From contig NC_087259.1 of the NCBI RefSeq assembly GCF_037042905.1, forward strand, positions 21,111,501 to 21,175,500: a stretch of 64,000 nt of DNA, read 5' to 3'. Positions 1 through 12,951 of the stretch are shown here, piece by piece. A model generated the notes under the pieces. It had not been told where the DNA came from. It ran no database searches and saw nothing but the letters and a program-made list of their open reading frames with translations. Within the stretch, counting starts at the first letter, position 1. Every line of letters starts with the position of its first letter. A program made the position numbers and the translations under genes. The DNA is from Lytechinus pictus (lineage: Eukaryota > Echinodermata > Echinoidea > Temnopleuroida > Toxopneustidae).

Positions 1-129
1 ATCTTTTTGTGATCATTCATAGTGTAGATTTCATAGCAAAAATGAGATATTCAAGAGAAATGGCCCAGAATTTTTATTTCATGTCTGTATCATCAACTCT
101 AAAGTATGTTGAAGTTTTCTTGGCAAGAA

Positions 130-495
130 TGTTCTGGGAAGGAAAAACAGGGACCCACAGTCATGGAAAATCCTGGAAAAACTTGTGGTCAGGGAATTTG
201 GAAAATTTGTGAAAATTCATGAAAAACTCATGGAATTGCATTTTAATGATTTACCTCTTGGCTATGATAGCTTTCCAGTTTGTCATGTCTCGCAACTCTC
301 ATATACTCTGATCATACTTTGCTATTATAATTGATGTTCATGATTTTAATTTTTCCCAGTTTTGTGACATCCCAAATTGTACATAACTCCCGGGACGTCA
401 AGGGAAGTCATGGAAAGCAGCAATTTAGTCATGAAAAAGTTATGGAATTCTGTTTTCAAATTTCTGTGGGAACCATGAAAAAGTTTGCATGCAAT
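130..495 (+). repeat. Degenerate TCATGGAAAA-type repeat segments
   Basis: Two segments (about 130-245 and 390-490) repeat variants of GTCATGGAAA, TCATGAAAAA and ATGGAATT at short spacing, separated by unrelated AT-rich sequence. This looks like a dispersed, decayed micro-repeat and not coding sequence. The open frames over it reflect the periodic words. Confidence 0.45.
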
Positions 496-1345
496 ATTGA
501 TTTTTTTTTTCTGTCACCATATGAGCTATCGTTTTGACAGTCTTTAATAGGTGACAGGATAACTTTTAGGGTAAGTTACTGCCCTCAAAATTATTCATAT
601 TGAAATTATGTAATTGTATACAATTGACATATAATTTTTTTTCTTTGTACCATTCCAACCGGAGGATCATGATATTTCTACTATGAAATGTTTAGTATAT
701 GGTTTATTATGAACGATGAACTATTTCTAATCGCATCTTCCATGGTAATCATATTGATTAAAGTCTTTGAATTAAATTCTTGAATATTCAACAAGTGTTT
801 GTTTCTTGTGGTTGACTATGGAAAACGAGAAAAGGGGAAAGTCATATATGATACTTATGATTTTTTGTTTAACTGGAATATATAAGCTAATTCAAGTTAT
901 TCAACTGACATATTTTGTTAAGTGCTGAGCATGAAGTAACATAAGGAATATTATGCAACTGATATGTAATAAATTTTTCAAGAAAAAATAGATTCTGAAA
1001 GATTCCTAAATGAATCAATGTAGTACATCGTTGTTTATGCTTCGTCTCTTTTCATTACCGTATGATTCTCCCAATTAAAAGCCTATACATTCATTAGTTT
1101 AGAAGATAAGATCTGAAGATTATGAATTTTCGAAGCGTTACTACATCATTGATATTGTAAGAAACTTCAGTTTTAAGGATCTTGTTTTTGGCTGAACTAT
1201 AAAATGTGAAACTGGTATCATTGGGAAGCTTCATTATTCTTCTATCCCATTATCGGTTGCGTTAATGTAATGTAATGTAATGAAATACGCAGTTACCTAG
1301 AATATAGGACAAAGTCAGAAATGAAATGCTGCAAAATGCAATGTT

Positions 1346-1620
1346 AATGATAATAATAATAATAGGCATTTATATAGCGCCATATATCTAGAAATATTGT
1401 ATTCCGAGGCGCGATGTTATTATTACCCCGGCTTAAGCTCGAGCTGCCTTTCAGCGCTCATGCATTCAAGGAATTAATCCTGCCGGGTACCCATTCACCT
1501 CACCTGGGTTGAGTGCAGCACAACGTGGATAAATATCTTGCTGAAGGAAATTACGCCATGGCTGGGATTCGAACCCACGACCCTCTGTTTCAAAGTCAGA
1601 AGACTAATCCACTGGGCCAC
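1346..1620 (-). mobile_element. tRNA-derived SINE with (ATT)n tail
   Basis: Read on the minus strand, the element starts with a tRNA-like head. It has an A-box-like GGCCCAGTGGATTAG near 1605-1619 and a B box GGGTTCGAATCCC near 1562-1575. A ~180 bp body follows, ending in ATGGCGCTATATAAATGCC and a (TTA)n tail at 1346-1363. A 7 bp CAATGTT occurs at both edges (1339-1345 and 1620-1626), consistent with a target-site duplication. The anticodon region is not tRNA-like and the body continues past the tRNA part, so this is a SINE and not a tRNA gene. Its tail resembles the LINE relic at 47456-47590. Confidence 0.85.
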
Positions 1621-1682
1621 AATGTTTTCTATTTGCTTCCAAATAATGCTGAACACGCTTGTTAAACGGCAAGTGGAAATAA

Positions 1683-1847
1683 TACCTCGGTCACATTTGC
1701 TCTACGGCAGCCGTACGGCAAGTCGAAAACAGCCGTTTAAAAAAATTTTGTACCAGCTATACATATAGGTGGTTTGAATAAAAATGAATAAAACGGCTGT
1801 TTTCGACTCGCCGTACGGCCGCCATAGAGCAAATGTGACCGAGGTAT
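1683..1847. mobile_element. Foldback MITE, 57 bp arms
   Basis: The left arm (1683-1740) and right arm (1790-1847) are reverse complements with about three mismatches over 57 bp, around a ~50 bp AT-rich loop. The outer words are ATACCTCGGTCACATTTGC on the left and its complement on the right. No coding capacity. It abuts the SINE region but is independent of it. Confidence 0.8.
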
Positions 1848-3394
1848 AAGAGTGAGGAAATTCCGAGAACTGCTTTGGCTGCTTCAGTGATAGCTCAGGA
1901 AAATATATGTAATGGGAAATGAGTTGAAAGATTTTTCTTGGAAATTTGAGATTTCATCAGGAAAAAAATATGTTTTTTTGAGATGCTTGGGAAACTTTTA
2001 TCAGTAAAATAATTCTTCACAAGGAATTGATCAACGAAAACCTACATTAGGGTCACTAGCTCTGAACAGTTATATGTTCTAATATATTAAATCTTTAAGA
2101 AAATATGTCACTGGTGTTGGAATAGCATAGATTATATAGAATTTAAAAAAAAGAAGAGGCGGGAGAAATCATTATTGTGGAAATAGATCACTATAAACAC
2201 AATTGCGTGATACTCTGTCATTAAAAGAGTCACATGGAACTACTTAAATATAACTATTAATGATAAAAATACATTTTATTTGGAACAAACCTGCAGAAAT
2301 TTGATATTTGAAACAGAAAGAAAACTTGATACAACCGCAAACTAAACATTTAAATGAATTCAATACGAGATTCTAAGGATAGTGAAACAATTATTGGTAA
2401 TTGTTTCTATTTTCTGTTTGTTTAACGATATATGAGAGTTGGTGATCTGAGACAAATTTAAAGTGGGATTTTCTACAATTGAAATGAGATATGTTTTAAT
2501 TGCTTTAACTTAAGTCGATCTTTTCCGAAAGTTTAAACAGCTCATGTTTAAGTTAATGCGTTGACTTATGATTGTGTTGAATTATTATTTTCAATATTAC
2601 AGTTTGAGCAATGAATTGGCTAAAAAGAAGCATATATAGCATAACTTTTTTCCCATGCAAGTAAAGCGTAAAATTGCAATATAAGATGAACGTGTGGCTT
2701 ATAACGTAATCACCATCTTCTATTTGAATTGGTATTTTGACCTTGGAATCTATACCACTATTCTTGGAATAATTTTGCAAATCTAACATATTTCACAAGT
2801 ATCTACTATCTAACATAATTATATGGCTATGAAAACACATTTTTAAACGAAAAATAGAAATTTGATATTATTTTTATATATTCCATGTTTACATCTCATC
2901 TATTATAGGGCCCCACTCGCAATCTTTCCTTCTGCCTAAAAAAAATTGACATTTTTATTATGTATTTTATATCATCTGATACATGTAGATAATTTTCGTA
3001 TGTGTTCATAATATGTCCGCTTTTTTAATAAATTAAACTTGAAATTTGGCTTGAATCATATTCATAATACATTAAATAAAATATCGGCAAATTGATGTAG
3101 TCGGATTATTCACGATCTTGTATAAAGGGTCTTTGTATAATGAAGACCGTTTTTTCTGCTACAATAACTGATGCATACGACACTCATGCAGCCTAAATGA
3201 AATAACTCTTATGTGGATTGATGGAGATAGATGAGAGGGCTATATAATTAACTTCCATGAAATTATTACAAACCTTGACCTAGGCAGTGAAGGTCTATTT
3301 TCCAGTGAAAATTTTCAGAGGAATTTGAGGAAACGCGGTATGTGAAATAAACATCACATCATTTCCATTCATAAATCAACCCCATTAACGATGG

Positions 3395-3525
3395 TTACAC
3401 GGCGATGCTACAGCCACATCAACAAAACCGACTCCAAACCGATCTGTGACATGCCATTTGAAATAAGATATTAGCTTTAATCGGTCTGGAGTCGGTAAGG
3501 TTGTGTTACTGTATCATTGATAAGC
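3395..3525. mobile_element. Small palindromic MITE (ACCGACTCC family)
   Basis: The left arm carries AACCGACTCCAAACCGAT (about 3426-3443) and the right arm ATCGGTCTGGAGTCGGT (3480-3496). The outer parts, ACAGCCACATCAAC and GTTGTGTTACTGT, are also roughly complementary. A related copy lies at 10556-10672. Confidence 0.65.
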
Positions 3526-4367
3526 GCAGTTATTGGCGCCGCCTAAAAGTCCCTTCTATATGCATCTGAATTCATTCATAAAAAATTATGTCTGATTGTA
3601 TTCTACAGGGCGTCCCAGAAAAAGGGAAACCGCGGGAAATGATACATTTTGATTTGACATGTTAAACTTTTATGTTTTCATCTTTCGGGGAGGGGTGGGA
3701 AGGTTTACACATGGTAATGTTCATATAGGTGAACACGATAAGTCATCATTTTAAATGTTAAACTTGATGATCACATAATTAATTGGTCAAGATTGGCAAG
3801 GATAAGATGAACCTTGGTAAAAAAAAAAAAGAGTGATGGCTCTGATTGGCTCATTTCCTTCGTTTTTCTTTATTTCACAAAATCTTTGCATGAAATTGAA
3901 AAACAGATTCACACATAAGTTTCTGCCCAACCCTTTCCCAACATGCCCCCGTGTGTTACTTGTTCATTATCTACCATATCAGTCAGACTGCAGGTCCCAA
4001 GAAAGTGGCTTCTTTCATCCAAATGATATTCATGACTTGAGATGTTTTGCATATTTAATGAGCTTGATGCGGACCAAAACACCTCTTTTCATTCGGTCAT
4101 TGCTGCTCTAATTGTGCATCGAATTTCATGAATTTGGTACCATTGTAAAGAAGAAGAATCATTCTTTCAGGTCATGTGTTTGGATTTATTCAAAGATTTT
4201 GTAATATAGGTTAAAATTTTGATCTAAAATATGCTACAAAATAAATATTTTCACCTGACAAAAGCTGCTATTTTCACACTTTATTTTTATTTAGCCCAAA
4301 TGATTTTTATATCATGATAAAGCTGAATATATATGCTTTGAAATGATATAGGTTTCAAAATAAGAAT

Positions 4368-4665
4368 TGGTTTAATCGGGTCAAGATCACACTTTTCATT
4401 TGCCAAGTACATAAAACAGTTTGAAAACAAGAATACTGCACTCTGATTGGTCAAAGAGACCACACAATGGCAAATTCCAACGGTCCCAGTGCCTGGGTTC
4501 GTGGGAAGGTCACACTTCCCATGTGGTAATCTCCTCAAATACCCCGCGCCTGTTGTTCTGTGAACCTTATCCAGCCAATCAGAACTCTGGATTTCTTGCA
4601 AGTACAACATTTCAGAAATCTCGTCTTGTACCTTGGTGGGAAAAGTGTGATCTTGACCCGATTAA
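4368..4665. mobile_element. MITE with perfect 26 bp terminal inverted repeats
   Basis: Positions 4372-4397 are an exact reverse complement of 4640-4665. Both outer ends carry TTAA, so the insertion may have duplicated TTAA, with termini beginning TCGGGTCAAGATCACAC. Inside, the arms continue as a looser inverted repeat including CTCTGATTGG on the left and CCAATCAGA on the right. The two open frames over the element run across both arms in opposite orientation and are artefacts of the palindrome. Confidence 0.82.
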
Positions 4666-5738
4666 AAGGTGCCGCATATCAAGAGTGGCATTGTGAGAAA
4701 GTACAGAAGTTCAGCTTTATGATGATATAGATATCATTGAGGCTCAAAATACAAAGTTTTGCACAATTTGCAAAAGAAAACAGAGGAAGAAAATTCAGTT
4801 TTGAGGCACATTTTCAGGCCAGAAATTTACTTATTTAACAAAACGTTGTATACAAAATAAATGACCAATATGAAAGAGTAACTTTTACTCTACCTGATGG
4901 TGCAATAATATTTCATTTAACTTGAGGTTAAAACAGGTAAATTCTTAGAGAAAGAAAATCTCACGAATCATGAGATTTTGCAAGGAGGAGGATTCAGCCG
5001 CGAGATGATTTGGATGAATCTGGCCTTTTTGCTCATTAGCATAGGGACCTGCGGTCTGACTGATATTTTTTTTTAATGGCGGGTCAAAATGACCTATAAG
5101 ATTCGATGCAATGTTGATTACAAATGGAATAAATAAGGCGATGAAATGTATAAATGAAATTTGCTGACGCTGTAATAATTATCTAGCTCTGGGCAAGCAG
5201 TCACGGGTGAAGAACTGTTAAAAGGTTTTTTTTTTAAAGAGGAGTGCCCATAGAATATTTTGTATCTATCATCTGATTATCATAACTATTGGAATAGCCC
5301 AACTTAATGGCGAATGGATATACTAAGAAGGCTATTTATATTATATTCAGATACCGATACTGCCGTGATTAGGATGGTTGAGAATGTACTTTATCTAAGG
5401 AATGTGTGTAAAGGTTACTTTATAAGTACATTATTTTGATATCAATGCAAAAACGAAGGAGCAAATAAAATGTTTATGCTATGTTGACTTATAATATAGT
5501 GACTTTAAAAAATGTAGAAATTCTTCCCAACTAAAAAAGAAATCATAGCAATTTCCTCATGTATAGTCAGCCCTTTTGATACTTTGGTCGGAGAAAGGGA
5601 GGATTCCATGAAAATGCCTCCCTATTGTCATATTTTATGTGAAAAAAAAAATCTGTATTTCGTATAATGATAATGATATCATCGACTATACTTGCATATC
5701 ACACATGTCACGTGTGTTGTGCATTAAACTTTTTTTTT

Positions 5739-5860
5739 AATAAGTGAAAGTTCAAAATGTCATAACTATCTTATTTCACATTCGACTTTGATTACTTTTT
5801 CAGCGTTATGCTTGCTTGATTTTGATTTATTAAAATCCACTTTTTGTTTGGGGTATATAG
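5739..5860 (+). mobile_element. Fragment of the TTAA foldback family (right arm only)
   Basis: Segments such as AAAATGTCATAACTATCTTA and TTTTCAGCGTTATGCTTG match the right arm of the ~600 bp foldback element found in full at 25526, 27127, 48045 and 56535. The terminus is decayed and the left arm is absent. Confidence 0.65.
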
Positions 5861-8808
5861 GATTGCACTTGAAAGCTCGTTCCCATCTACATGATAACAC
5901 ACCACAGTATAGACTTATTTATCATAAATTTCTTGAGACTGGAGGGGGACTCGAGAGTCATTATCAAGTATACGTACTAACATTGATGCGCTTCACCAAG
6001 AGGCATCTATCGGAAGTGTTTTTTTGTTTTTCAATTCTCGTTGACATTTTGTTGGAGTGATTCTGAGTGCTACCCCTCAACATCGGTGTATTTTAATCCG
6101 CTAGAAAAGGATAAGATAATATCCTCAGGCAAACTGGAGGTGACGTTGAAGTTCATGCCCACCGCCATCTTGTTGCGCCCCCTATTCCGCTGATGATCTG
6201 ATTTTAGCATATTTTGAAAGAGGAATTATCAGGCAGATCTTCTGATTTATTTGATAAAATTATAACTTTAAGAGAAATTTTATGCTTGTTTTGTTTAATT
6301 GCAAATCTGTTTCTCGTTCTCCCCCTCCTCCTCTTTCTTCTTCTTCCTCTTTTTCTTCTTCTTTTCTTCTTCTTCTAATTCTAAATGGAAAACAAAAATG
6401 TGATAACTTTGTTCTGCTGTATTTCTACTTGGGTATTTTATTATATTATATGCCCCTCGTTCCGCTTTGGATACACCACTGTATTTCAAACGTGGACCAA
6501 ATACGTCTTCATGCACGATTTTGTCTTAAAATGTGATCTGAAAATCCTTACACTGCGCTTTCAACATGATCAACATTTACTGGGACTACAAACCTTGCAA
6601 TTCCGGCGGCATTATGGAAATCCAAGTTCTAATCAGTCTCCATCGGCAGTCAGACAAGCTATTTTTAACTGGAGATTTCCTTTTAGATCTTTAACTCGTA
6701 CGAGGCTCTGCAAGCGACCCAGCTGTAAACTGTAGTTCCAAGATGAAATAAGCTTCAATATTGTCAGTATAATGTTTAAGAGCCAGATGTAACCATGACA
6801 ACGTCATGAGAACTGGAAAAAAACATTTCGTACGTGGGGCGAAGTTGGCCAGATCCAAGATCAGCAAATTTATTATCATTAATCACTTGACATTCCGGAG
6901 AACAAAATTTGGTGTTTTATTTTCTCTGCTGTTAGAATTCACCCCCCCCCCCCATCAAAGCCGAAACACTGTTGATAATCTCAAAAGAGCGTGCGACTTG
7001 GGCCTATTCATTTATACTTCTATTGCACTTATAGGACATTTAAAATGTTGTTTATATTGGAAATATCTGCAATCACCCCTTTACTTCAAATATCCTAAAA
7101 TCATCACATCATGACTTGTGCATGTTCTAACATCTTTGGTTTTTCATTATAATCTTACTCCATACTGATAGATAATCATTTTACGATCTCTCATAAGATT
7201 TCACTCTCTCTCCTACTTTTAACTACCCCGAGCTCCCCACTCTTTCTCTCCCTCCTTTTTGTATCAACCCCCACCCTCTCCCTCTTCCTCGCCCAATGCA
7301 TCTCTTTCATGTCTGCCTTTCTATATATTTTTCTGACTCAATACATTTTCATTCAACTTTTCTGTTGTCTAACTTGTCTTCTGCATCTTGCATCGTTTTG
7401 TGAAAACATAACCTGTGTACAGGGGTTGGATATTTAAAATCAAAATTAATTCTGAACTTCCAATTCAACAAACCATTAACATGATTAACTCATTAATGAA
7501 TGATCAGGAGAACAGGTATAAATTTGTGTGAATGTCTCACATTAAAAAAATGTTTATTGCACCGTTGTTGCTATCTAGATATTAATGACTACTGTACATA
7601 ATATTATATTACAAAATTCACAAAAAATACATCAGGAAGGCAAATCTTTATTGCTCAAAATGAAGTCAAATTTCTCATAATAGCAACGAAAATGTTAGAA
7701 TTCAATGCCGTTCCGTCCTCGAAGCAATAAGGAAGATTGTGTGAGGTTTGCGTGACAGAGTAACAAATCATAATTGTAAACTGCACCCTCGTGCAAACCG
7801 ATATATAAGGCATTTGCAAGAATTTTATCAAATCGCGGATGACTTCACGATTGTCAGAACATACAACAAACACGGCGTAGAAAGGATAGCAGTCATAAAT
7901 TATGACTATCAAATAGTCCAACGCAGGAGCAAAGTAGGATGTTGTGGAGGCTGTTATAATGTTGATTGTAACGACTTGTTTTAAAGAACACAAACAGTGA
8001 CGAAATTTACTTTAACCTTGGATCTATATAAAAAATAATTAGAAAATACACATACAATAAAAATTAAGTAAACACATATTGAAAGAAGTTAGTGAAAGCG
8101 CTCAAAAACAGAGAGCATGAAAAGATAACAATACGATCACCAATTCACCATGTTGGAATGTACGATGTTTCTTTAGACACCCAACAATGAAAAACAATAT
8201 CAATATTTTTAAAACGGGAGGAAAGAGAGAAACACGCTTGAATGTTATTGCAGTTGAAACTAACGTAAATCTGAAGATAAAATGTTACAAATATGATTTG
8301 GTGAATTCCCGGGAGCCCAATCTTCCCTCAGACTTTTGAGCCTTTTTTTTGTTAAAAAAAAAAAGTCATTTATCAAGTTGTGTTACTGTACTGCACTGAA
8401 TGTTGTAGGATCCTATTATCGAAACAATATTATGGTAAGTAAATATCACTTTTAAATTCTTCTTTTGAAATAAAACCACATTCTTCTTAAAATTGTACAC
8501 TTAGCAGAATATTCTGCGAAGTTGTAGTGTAACAGGAAAGTAAATCATGTAAAATCCTAATTTTGTGTCTTCATTAAAAAAATAACACTTTTCATTATCA
8601 CTTCCACTTCACAATTAGCCTTCACAATTGATCCTACATAAATTATAACAATATCGGCACCAAATTTTCATTATTTATTTATAAAATTTGACTCTTACAA
8701 TATTATTATTTCCTCCACTCCTTATTTCATGAAAATGTATAAAAAAAATGAAAATCATAAATGAGACAGTGTTCAGCCTTTATCGATGGAAAACTGTAGG
8801 TGACGTAC

Positions 8809-8948
8809 AGGGGTGCATTTTATGAAGCAAATAGACATCGATTTTCATTGACTTCTGTTATAAGCTATTGAAATCCTTGCATCTGATTGGCTGGGAGCAA
8901 ATTTGTCAGTGAAAATCACTGACAAGATACTTCATGAAAACATTCCTC
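8809..8948. mobile_element. Palindromic MITE of the CATTTCATRAA family
   Basis: The left arm contains GGGTGCATTTTATGAAG and the right arm ACTTCATGAAAACATT. The inner parts GATTTTCATTGAC and GTCAGTGAAAATC are complementary. Related copies are at 57418-57533 and 61257-61368. Confidence 0.6.
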
Positions 8949-9111
8949 ACAGTCGTCAGCATTCCGATGTAAAAGTTACGAGACTTTAATGAATTACATT
9001 TTGTTGATAAACGAATTCATGATGATTTCAGTACTAATGTGATGGCAGTTTGATTTTTTGAAACAACGGACTCTCTAAAACACACGGTTGTTTCTTTCTA
9101 CACTAAAACAC

Positions 9112-9270
9112 AAGGGCTCCGTCACACAAAGGTTTGCGATGAATTGCAAATTATGAAAGAACCGCACTGATTGGTCCCTGGTCCGTATTTTAAACCAAAT
9201 GCACGTGTAACATTGATATTGATTGGTCAGTTCATTTGGCGATCGCTAATCTTTGTGTTACGGAGCCCTT
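9112..9270. mobile_element. Palindromic MITE, AAGGGCTCCGT termini
   Basis: The ends AAGGGCTCCGTCACACAAAG (9112-9131) and CTTTGTGTTACGGAGCCCTT (9251-9270) are reverse complements with one mismatch. The complementarity continues inward to GTTTGCGAT and ATCGCTAAT. No coding capacity. Confidence 0.8.
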
Positions 9271-10555
9271 AGGTGTGGTCTGACCAAACTCACCAAAGTG
9301 GAAAAAATGTGATTCACTTCATCACAAAAAGTGAAGCTTACTTCATAATTAAAGCGTTTGAGATTCTGCTGCTTTTGTCACTACAGTATATGAACACCTT
9401 TATTCACTGCGTGACAACTGTGATAATTTCATCCTACCAAAAAAGGTATATGATTAACTTTTTTATCACAGTGATTACACTATCACATAGAAGTGAATAC
9501 ACACGTGATTCTTTTCATTAGTAAAGAGCCTTTGTTTCTACATTCACTGTGTAAAAATTGCTTCTTTCTTCACAGTCACCATGACAATGTGGTTTATTCG
9601 AGGTGATTTTCACAACATAGTCACACTTTACCTTCGATGATGTACATTAATTTTGTACACGCAAAAATATGTATCGAGATTTCTTGCTTTTGTAACAAAC
9701 GACATCAGATATTACAAAATAATAACACCTCCAAAGACATGGAATTGAAATGCTCATAAATAAGATATTTTCATCAGCATTATCTAAATTTTCAGTTTGT
9801 TACGAAAATATTTTAATTAGTTTTATACACATAACAAAGTGAAAGATGAACATTTGGAATTATTAAAAACAAAACCTGAAGTCTCAAAATCATGAAAAAT
9901 AAAACCTTGACAGATAAAAACAGAACTTTGACTCTTTTCCCAAAACGTGCTGCAACTCTGTAAATTCGTTCGACAGCTGGTTAAACATAACGGATATTTC
10001 ATAGATTTGGCACACAAGAACTGACCACCAACTTTTTAAAACATAAAACAGTGCGAGTTGTTTAAGCAATATTAGCGTATTCTAGCATCCACTTCGTAGA
10101 CGCTTTCTGCAACGTCCAACATCTATTGAAAATACCCGTCAAAATCAATCACAATAGACAGATTAGAGGTCATTGTCAAAATTTGGTGGACCAGGGCAGC
10201 ACATCGTCTTAAGATTCGGACCAGACATAAAATTGCAAATTTGTTATTTGTCCAGAGTCGAGGACGACACTTCTGTTTTGATTCACCGATATTCGACGAA
10301 GGCTCTTTTGTTATGAAGGGCTTTTGACAATAGATTCTCTGAGTTATAGAAAGCGTCTGCGAAGTAATTGCAAAAATGTCCCACTTAACGCGTAAAGTAA
10401 ACCTATAACGATATCAATGACATTGTCATGTAACGTTATTGTTGATGGTCCTTAATAAAATACAATGATTATCATTGCATAATGATGTGTTTGAGGAAAA
10501 AAAAGGTTACCGGAGTCGTATGATCCAATAAATACGACTTCCTTTATGATTTATA

Positions 10556-10672
10556 ATACAGTCACACGATACCGACTCCGAATCGACCGATTGTAAGTCA
10601 TGGGTAGTAGCGTATAGAAGCTTTGATTGGTCTGGAGTTGGTGTTATCGATGAGTCTGTAGCACTAGACCAA
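10556..10672. mobile_element. Small palindromic MITE, decayed (ACCGACTCC family)
   Basis: ACAGTCACACGATACCGACTCC on the left (about 10558-10579) pairs imperfectly with GGTCTGGAGTTGGTGTTATC and GAGTCTGTAGC on the right. The ACCGACTCC core is shared with the element at 3395-3525. Confidence 0.55.
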
Positions 10673-10728
10673 CTAAATGCAAATTAAACCCTGACAATGG
10701 AATAAACATTTCAGCATATGCATACAAT

Positions 10729-10739
10729 CCCCCCCCCCC

Positions 10740-10776
<37 letters not shown>
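10729..10776 (+). repeat. Composite homopolymer C12-A36
   Basis: Twelve C residues (10729-10740) are followed directly by thirty-six A residues (10741-10776). A similar C10-A27 tract occurs at 28761-28797 and a shorter C-A junction near 18103-18119. The exact lengths are liable to assembly error. Confidence 0.9.
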
Positions 10777-10780
<4 letters not shown>

Positions 10781-11334
10781 TAGAAATTAAAGTTAAAAAT
10801 ATTTATATTTTCTTTTCTTAAGCAAGAATGAAAGGCCATTGAACCTTTTCTCCTTCCCCAATAACGGAAGACATTGTTCTTCAGTATGAAAGTATATTTA
10901 CATTTTGCATATCCTCTCAAATTCAGCAACATCGTTTGCATAGTTTCTGTCATAAATAAGTTACAAATTTTGAGGAATATGCAAATCATTTTCTCAAGTA
11001 TTCACCACTTGAGGTACACAGGAAGTGGAACACCCTCTTAACATCGTCCAATTATTCTTGCTCCTGACAAAATGCAATAGTTTTGGAGTCTGGAGCAAAA
11101 CTTAAGCATCAACTGATTTTGATACTGAATTCATTGATCATGTGGTGCATTATGCTGTAACACTCAAATATCATGTTGGTCAATGTAGTTAGGATTACTC
11201 GATGAATACTCTACTTAGTAACATATCGAATATGGAGTTCTTTGGTTAGAACAATAGAACTCGTGTTTTACCCACCAAAAGACCAACATTTTCATTCTAT
11301 TCACTCAGATGTCTAATTTACTATTGAACTTACT

Positions 11335-11545
11335 TTAAACTTTCAAGGATTTAAAATAAATCCATAGCGACTGTGAGTAGTGACCAGACAAACTTGGATT
11401 AGTTTTAGATCCTAGGAATTTGTCTTTAAATCCAAAAGTTTCCATATTCAAATCCACAATGTCTAAAAAATCTAAATGCAATGTTCGATTTGTCTTTTTA
11501 ATAGCCGCTCGAGATTTATTTTTAAATCCTGGAAATCTGGATTGA
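11335..11545. mobile_element. Decayed copy of the CACTCTAAAAA / GGATTTAAA MITE
   Basis: AAGGATTTAAAATAAATCC followed by a variant of the TGTGAATAGTGACCAG word, and AAATCC blocks on the far side, match the intact copy at 18478-18713. The terminal CACTCTAAA is lost here. Confidence 0.6.
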
Positions 11546-12045
11546 ACTTTGATAGTGAAAATTATTATTTTTGAAGTGGATATCCCATCTTTCCAACTTA
11601 GCGGACAGCTAAGTTCCCTTTGTGTTCATATTTCAGACCGTATTTCAATTTTGCCAAAGAAGAGACGCTCGAAATACTGTTAACATCAGCATGTCCTTCC
11701 CTCATAAAGAATTCCAGCCCGCCCCCAAGGTTCAGCAAGCATCCATTTACCAATAAATGTTATTTAATTATGGTATCCCGTAAGTATTCAGAGAAGGCTT
11801 GCAAATCACATTAACCTTTTAAAACTGGGGGTGCTGCAACGCTTATAGGCCTAATCATTGGCGGGTATACCTTTTGTAAGAATCCTTGTTATTTTCAGAG
11901 GATATCAATGGAGGAACTTGTACGATAAACCGGGTGTGAAAACCTTAACCAGCCTTTCTGTTACAGTGTACTTTATTACTTAAAATATATTATTATTTAA
12001 TTATCTACCATTTTACCAACATTAATGGTACAATGAAGAGCTCGC

Positions 12046-12197
12046 TTAGGGATCCAGTCACACACACCCTTACTGATCAAACCATTATGACGACCGACCC
12101 CGGACAGATCGACAACCAACGATACAGAATACTGATGACTTCCTATACGGCTCTCAATGATCGGTCACGGGTCGATCAGGAACAGTGTGACTGGGAT
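12046..12197. mobile_element. Palindromic MITE, CCAGTCACAC termini
   Basis: The left end GGGATCCAGTCACAC and the right end GTGTGACTGGGA are inverted repeats. Inner blocks CTGATC and ACGACCGACCCC pair with GATCAG and a GGTCACGGGTCG block. An 84-codon open frame (12033-12287) runs through the element and is explained by it. Confidence 0.65.
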
Positions 12198-12951
12198 AGA
12201 TTGAGACTATATTTCCCTTGCAGCAGTTCTTCTGAACATCTCACAAAGACAGTCACTGAATCATCAGATATTTCAAGGCACAGATAAAAGAACTCGTGGC
12301 TGGAAGACATGCGCATCTCTGACAAGAAAAGATATTGGTGCACAACGGCCTAACTAATATTTATAATCAGGGTTTATTTGTATAACTACTTACTCATCCA
12401 ATATAAAGATAAAAATAAATGATTCTTCAATTAAGGCACTGATGCTTCACCTTGTCCAATTCATATGGTGAAATTATACAATTATTTTCTTGTTCAGTCA
12501 TATTTTATAACAGGCCTATCATCCGCAATAGATTACACGATTTTCATACTTCTTTGAGGTGATTATCAACGTCAATGTCAAATCAGGAAAACAATGAGAA
12601 GAAAGTCTTGGTAGCTAGATTGCACATAACCGCTGGAAAGTTGCGAGCATTCTTTGTCAGCAATATCACACTTTAAGTACTGTCTGTTACGTAGTTTGTC
12701 ATACAATGACGCCATCCATTCATTTTGAAATACCTTAAACTCATCTGGCATTTGTTAATGGTCATTTCGACATGTGAAGCAAAAATTCGGCAGTTGACAG
12801 TGATATAAACGTATTGCTCTCTTTCTCATCGTCTCTTAAATATAAAAACAATCACTTTATGCTCTTCGTTTAAACAGTCATATTTGCTCATTTTGATTGT
12901 GATTCTCAATTACAGAAAGTTTCTAGAAGTCCACCAGTGAAGTAAAAATCG

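Larger units (their letters stand above)
1..12951. other. Intergenic DNA downstream of FAM78, repeat-rich, no recognised gene
   Basis: No coding exon is recognisable here. The FAM78 3' untranslated region must begin at 12951 and run leftward; a minus-strand AATAAA at about 12373-12378 is one possible poly(A) signal. The recognisable content is the SINE and MITEs listed separately, pyrimidine-rich tracts (6318-6376, 7195-7310) and homopolymers. In 1848-3394, 4666-5738, 5861-8808 and 10777-11334 I see only AT-rich sequence with short, composition-driven open frames. Confidence 0.6.
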
